Source: Chrysophaeum taylorii | Lineage: Eukaryota; Sar; Pelagophyceae; Pelagomonadales; Pelagomonadaceae | Assembly: GCA_029834535.1 (NCBI GenBank) | Contig: JAQMWT010000388.1 | Coordinates: 213,176 to 277,175, forward strand | Length of the DNA stretch: 64,000 nt | Reading direction: 5' to 3' | The notes under the pieces: model-generated | Told to the model about the DNA's origin: nothing | What the model saw: only the letters and a program-made list of their open reading frames with translations | The model's database searches: none | Made by a program: the position numbers and the translations under genes | Part shown: positions 60,155 to 64,000 of the stretch, one piece after another | How the letters are laid out: every line of letters begins with the position of its first letter | Position numbering within the stretch: position 1 is the stretch's first letter

Positions 60155-61315
60155 GTCGACATTTAAAGACAACTATACATCTTTATGCACCATACACACA
60201 TCCCCCTCTTTAGCAGTCGACCTCACCGTCATTGGCCGAGCGTTCCAACTAGGTGGCCGTTCCTTGAAAAATGCGATCCCAGAAAATCAAACTCGACCAA
60301 CCAGGCGAAATACTTTGACCCTAGAAAATCAAACCCAACCAACCAGGCGAACGGAATCAACCCGAGCAATCCAACCAAACCAACCGCCAAACCAGCCAAT
60401 GCCAACATCCAGCGTTCTCGGTCGCGTCGTCTTCTGGGGCCCGCAAGACACGCGCGCCGTTCCTTCCGAGCAACGCGCATCATTGTGGCCAAAACTCTTG
60501 GCATGGAGATGACGAACACGTTCGGATTTGCTCTCCTCTGGCGACGGCCGGCGCTCTAACACCCGCCCTGGGACCATAAAGAAAGATCCAATAGAGGTAT
60601 TGCATGTCGCTTCGTTGTAAACGGTGCAGCGGCTTCAGCCGGAGCCGCCGCCGCCGTTGTCGTCGCTGGTGCCGGTGGTGGTGCCGGAGCAGGTGCAGGG
60701 CTGGTGCCATGGCGCTTGCGGCGGCGCAGGCTCTGCAGCGTATTTCTTAAGGATTCCTCGACGCCAGCGTCGTACATCTCCTGGGTCCGCAACTTCTCGT
60801 CGAACAGGTCCTTCAAATCTTTCAACTCAGCCCGGCGCGCAGCTCGAGGTCGTCCATGGTTCAGGAATGCCTAGGCGAAGAGGCAAAGAAAAAAAGAAAA
60901 AGGCGTGCGTCGGCGAAGAGAATGAATCAAACCAAACCAATCAAAAATGCGTACGTCGGCGAAAAAATGAATCTCACAAAACAAACCGGAGACGCGTCGC
61001 GTCAAGATGATAATCCAACCCAACCAACTGCCTCTGCGAAGAAAATGTATCGAAATATCCAACATTGGCAACAAAAACCAAACTTATCCTTTTTTTTTTT
61101 TTGGGGGGGTCAAACCAGGTTAGATCGGCTCGGCCAAGTGTACTCATCACACCACGGTTGATGTGGTTGAGTTCGAATTGAGGGACCGGGTCGAAGTCAG
61201 CGCAAAGCGAAACTTTGGAGGTTTGAGAACTAAGTGAATGTGGGGTTTAGGAGTAGACTCAAAGGTTAGCGAACGTGCGCTGATCAAAGCAGCTTAGATT
61301 GGCGGGGCGAGAAGA
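60155..61315. other. Right flank of the LTR element, degenerate simple repeats
   Basis: Starts with the GTCGA duplication and the rest of the split satellite motif. From 60270 to 60400 and 60900 to 61030 there are degenerate AATCAAACC/CCAACC-type repeats with AAAATGAATC units. A minus-strand frame near 60556-60830 contains LKDLFDEKLRTQEMYDAGVE, possibly an exon remnant, but no gene can be defined. Confidence 0.4.
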
Positions 61316-61900
61316 GCGTCGAGCTGAAATGAGAGTGGGGTGAGTGGGTGTAAGGGGGACGGCAAGGCGTTAGCCTGACCGTCCGGGCGCCGCCAGGGAC
61401 CCGGCGGCCGAGAGACGTAGGGGCCGTTGGCGTTTCCGTAAGCGTCTTGGCGCTCCCTGAAGTGCGCCTGCCTGTGCGTAATGCCGGTGCCGGAGGTGGG
61501 CGGTGGCTGCACCGCCTTCGACATACTGGAGGCTTGCTAGATGGAGACGAGCACGCTCACGGCGCGCCGTGATGGAGAGACGCCGGTAGATGCGTGTTGT
61601 CTGAGCCGCCGTGGCTGCCGCGATGGAAGGAGCACCCTCCTTAAGGCAAGTGTTGATGCCAATTCGACGGGCAACACGGTGGGGAAGACCATGTAGATTG
61701 TCACTACCCTCCGCGAAATTACCAACTCTCTGAGCAACTACAAACCCCTGCACGGGCCCGAACTCCGCGAGGCTGTCCCGGAACGGACCCCGCGAGGCTG
61801 CCGGGTCAACCCCGCAGAATTTCCTTTCGGCGTACGCAGCATACGCAACGTATTCGCGTTGGATGTCGTTAAAGATCTGGGCAAACTTAGTGGCCTGCAC
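61316..61900 (-). mobile_element. Second retroelement C-terminal fragment
   Basis: A minus-strand frame contains FRDSLAEFGPVQGFVVAQRV, NFAEGSDNLHGL and TAAQTTRIYRRLSI. The same order (Gly-Phe-Val segment, acidic turn, AAQTxRIYR helix) is seen at 48896-49561. The two fragments are clearly related but well diverged, and lie in opposite orientations on either side of the LTR element. The fragment has no start and no RT core. Confidence 0.4.
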
Positions 61901-62128
61901 TTGTTTTTAATGTAACGACCTCCGACGCGTGCGTCATGGTGTTGAGATGTTTGGAGTTGAGGGAGGCATGTCTTCTTAGTGCGACTATTGGAGATGTGGT
62001 TCTACACGATTGGAGAGGTCGCGTTCTTAGGAGGTTGGAGTGCATACGTCGAAAACACACGCTCCTATGGACCTCACCCACAAAATCTGTAGAAGAAGAA
62101 GAAGAAGAAGAAGAAGAGGGGCAAAAGC
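61901..62128. other. Intergenic, no gene seen
   Basis: No coding-like frame; a (GAA)n run lies at 62091-62118 just downstream of the following minus-strand stop codon. Confidence 0.4.
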
Positions 62129-62790
62129 TCAGTCCTCGTCGTCGTCATCGTCGAGGACGACGATGGCGGCGAAAGAGACGGCATAAGCTCGGACCTTTGG
62201 TTTGGTGGAGGAGCTTTTCTTTTTTTTTTTGTTGCGCTGGCGCATGGTCGGGAACCAGTAGCCGCTGAGGAGATGGTTGACGGCGGGATCGCCAGGGTCA
62301 TTGTTCTCCTTATTGTCGTCAACGAGCGCTCGGAGATCGTAGTGGTCCGGGCGATCGGTGAAGAACGCCTGGAGCTCGTCGATTTTGGCGTCGCGGTCGA
62401 GGGCTGGGTCCGGGTGGGCGCGAGAGCTCTGGACCTCGCGCTCGCCGTAGTTGCCCTCCTTGCGCTTACCGACGCAGACGAGGTAGGCGGCCGCGGGCGA
62501 CAGGGTGCGGGAGATGGCGTCGGCGACGCTCGGTACGGGTACTGCGCTGTTGGTCGCGTCTGCGAGCGATGGCGCCACATTTTCGGACTGGGAGATGGCC
62601 ACGAGCCTTTGATCTGTTTCGATCATGAGTTGACCTCGCTGGAGCGCGCGGATGAAGGTGTCGACGCAACGCCGTCGCACGTCAATTTGCGCTGCGCGAG
62701 CGGGATGACACGGCAGACTGCGGGTTCTACGACGCACCGAGTGCTTGGAACGGAAGGCCCCTGAAGGCTGCGGGGTCGAGCCTACCATGC
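62129..62790 (-). CDS. 3' exon or small gene of unknown function (5' end unresolved)
   Basis: A coding-like minus-strand frame includes DVRRRCVDTFIRALQRGQLM, AVPVPSVADAISRTLSPAAA, DAKIDELQAFFTDRPDHYDL and DPGDPAVNHLLSGYWFPTM. It ends in a basic cluster, a hydrophobic strand and an Asp/Glu tail. An ATG at 62626 would give 165 aa, but the coding look extends upstream of it to about 62790. It may therefore be the last exon of the gene upstream, joined by an intron starting at the GTGAGA near 62823. No family is recognised. Confidence 0.45.
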
Positions 62791-62819
62791 AGTCACCGGG
62801 ACGTACTCGAACATCTCTC

Positions 62820-63860
62820 TCACATGGCGCTGCCGACGGAGGCTTGCTTGCGGTAGCCGGCGAAGTCGTTGTAGAAGAGGCGGCACTCGAAGAGAACGTC
62901 GGGCGAGAGGACCGCCTCGTGGTCGGGTTGCGGTTCGGAGCCGTCGACCTCGTGATTTTTGGCGGGGATCGCTGCCACGTGCGCGCCCTTGGCGTCGGCC
63001 CATTCGGAGGCTGCTCCGCCGATGCGTCGCTTCTTCTTGACGTCGTGCTCGCGTTGCTGCGGGCGCTGCTTCTTCTTCTTGAGCCACTTCTTGACCTTGG
63101 TGAACTGGATGCGCACGGCCCCCAAGCTCCGAGCGACCTCAAGGCGCTCACTCGGCGTCGGCGTCGGTGTTGTTTTCGTTGTTGTGGACTCGCCGAAATG
63201 GACCCCCCCCAAGCAGACTCCCGGCGCCGTCTCGTCGGGCGAGCCGAAGATGAACGGAAAGGACGTCTCGCTATCGCGGTAGAAGCCGCGCACAACGTAC
63301 TCCGTCTCGTTGGGACCGAACCAAAAATAGTGCTGCGATGCCATCACCACAAGTCAACTCGAGGACGCACGTCGAATTCGGCGGTGTCGACGACAACAGT
63401 CGGATCATCGACTAAACCGGCACGACTGTACGCGACATTTGTCGCGCCCGAGTCGACGTAGACGCGCGCCCCGAACGATACGCCTTCCGGCGGCGGTCGG
63501 AGCAGCGAGCACTTGATCGAGAACCGTTGCCCTTTCTCGGCGCAGTAGTACGCGTTGCTCACCCCGCCATACGACTCGCCGTCCTCGCCCTCCTCGGTGT
63601 AGGAGGTAATCGGCCTGCGACCGAGCTTGGTGACAACCACCACCACACGGGGACTCGCATCAGCACTTCGGCCTCCTCGCCCTCGCCAACGACCATCGCG
63701 GCCGAAAAGTATGATTCGACGCGCTCTTCGTCCTACGAGAGAACGCCTCCGGTCAGCCGACACATACCACCACGTTACTACCTCAAGCTCCACTTGGCTC
63801 GCGATGCGCGGTGGACTGCACCGACCGCTTCGAGAGCGTCGTCGACTCTGCTTGGCCCAT
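62820..63860 (-). CDS. Multi-exon gene of a beta-rich protein, DUF7918-like pattern
   Basis: A probable start is the ATG at 63860. Exons 63860-63794, 63732-63371 and 63332-62820 join through introns of 61 and 38 nt in frame to 313 aa. The 38-nt intron is well supported: it joins VVDTAEFD to HYFWFGPNETEYVVRGF. The first intron is tentative. The core runs VVVVVTKLGRRPITSYTEEG, YYCAEKGQRFSIKC and VSFGARVYVDSGA, a beta-sandwich pattern resembling DUF7918-type domains, for which I have only moderate confidence. A basic stretch (VKKWLKKKKQRPQQREHDVK) suggests nuclear or nucleic-acid contact. The frame could continue into the exon at 62129-62790. Confidence 0.5.
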
Positions 63861-64000
63861 CGCGCCTTCTGCTTCGGGTAACAATAACGGGCGCGACCGT
63901 TGACTTCGTGACGACGACTGGGTGATGGATGTTCTCAGTTCTTACCACAACCGCCAGAAAGGGTTTATTAAATAAACTTACTCAAAGGTTATTATTAAAG
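63861..64000. other. Right edge, no gene seen
   Basis: AT-rich end of the window upstream of the minus-strand gene; it would hold that gene's promoter. Confidence 0.3.

Noticed and set aside
63626-63654. A 29-nt intron between an alternative exon (ESYFSAAMVVGEGEE) and the beta-rich domain
   Set aside because: It restores a frame but is shorter than the other introns in this gene, and a 61-nt intron with a better start (63860) also works. Left unresolved.

Overview
This is a 64 kb piece of a nuclear genome from a photosynthetic, flagellated eukaryote. It has many short GT-AG introns (about 35-84 nt, most 38-63), GC-rich coding, genes packed tens of bases apart, and eukaryote-only genes (cactin, MON1, SPEF2/CPC1-like, proteasome alpha-type, V-ATPase F, WLM protease, mTERF). 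A plastid is implied by a Tab2/Atab2-type translation factor and an mTERF protein. Both start with a hydrophobic signal-peptide-like stretch, which fits a complex (secondary) plastid. A motile flagellum is implied by the SPEF2/CPC1-like and DNAJB13-like genes. A stramenopile (heterokont) alga is the best guess, but the sequence alone does not fix the lineage.

Layout. 1-44.7 kb is gene-dense: a secreted protein cut by the left edge (-), BCS1-like AAA ATPase (+), PH-filamin protein (-), SPEF2/CPC1-like (+), RING protein (-), DNAJB13-like (+), cactin (-), sulfotransferase (-), V-ATPase F (-), CCCH/hnRNP-Q-like RNA-binding protein (-), small multidrug export protein (-), an unrecognised protein (+), prolyl 4-hydroxylase (-), WSS1-like protease (+), inorganic pyrophosphatase (+), an acidic secreted/membrane protein (+), a decaying membrane-protein paralogue (-), a disrupted ORF (+), GT2 glycosyltransferase (+), AFG1 ATPase with EF hands (-), MON1 (-), Tab2 (+), mTERF (-), the better-preserved membrane paralogue (+), 2OG-Fe(II) oxygenase (-), divergent proteasome alpha-type protein (+) and an exostosin (+). 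Eight head-to-head pairs have start codons 6-344 bp apart.

44.7-62 kb is repeat country: 3.3 kb with no supportable gene, an Mpv17/PMP22 gene, fragments of another retroelement family inside a local satellite, and a complete 10.4 kb LTR retrotransposon on the minus strand (49743-60154). The element has TG...CA LTRs and a perfect 5-bp GTCGA target duplication. Its order is coiled-coil gag-like ORF, second gag-like ORF, retropepsin-like ORF, small basic ORF, DNA cytosine-5 methyltransferase-like ORF, RT/RNase H and integrase. The methyltransferase inside a Ty3/Gypsy-type element is the most unusual thing here. Several ORF junctions look like stop-restart or -1 frameshift couplings.

62-64 kb holds a multi-exon gene of a beta-rich protein and a probable separate 3' exon or gene.
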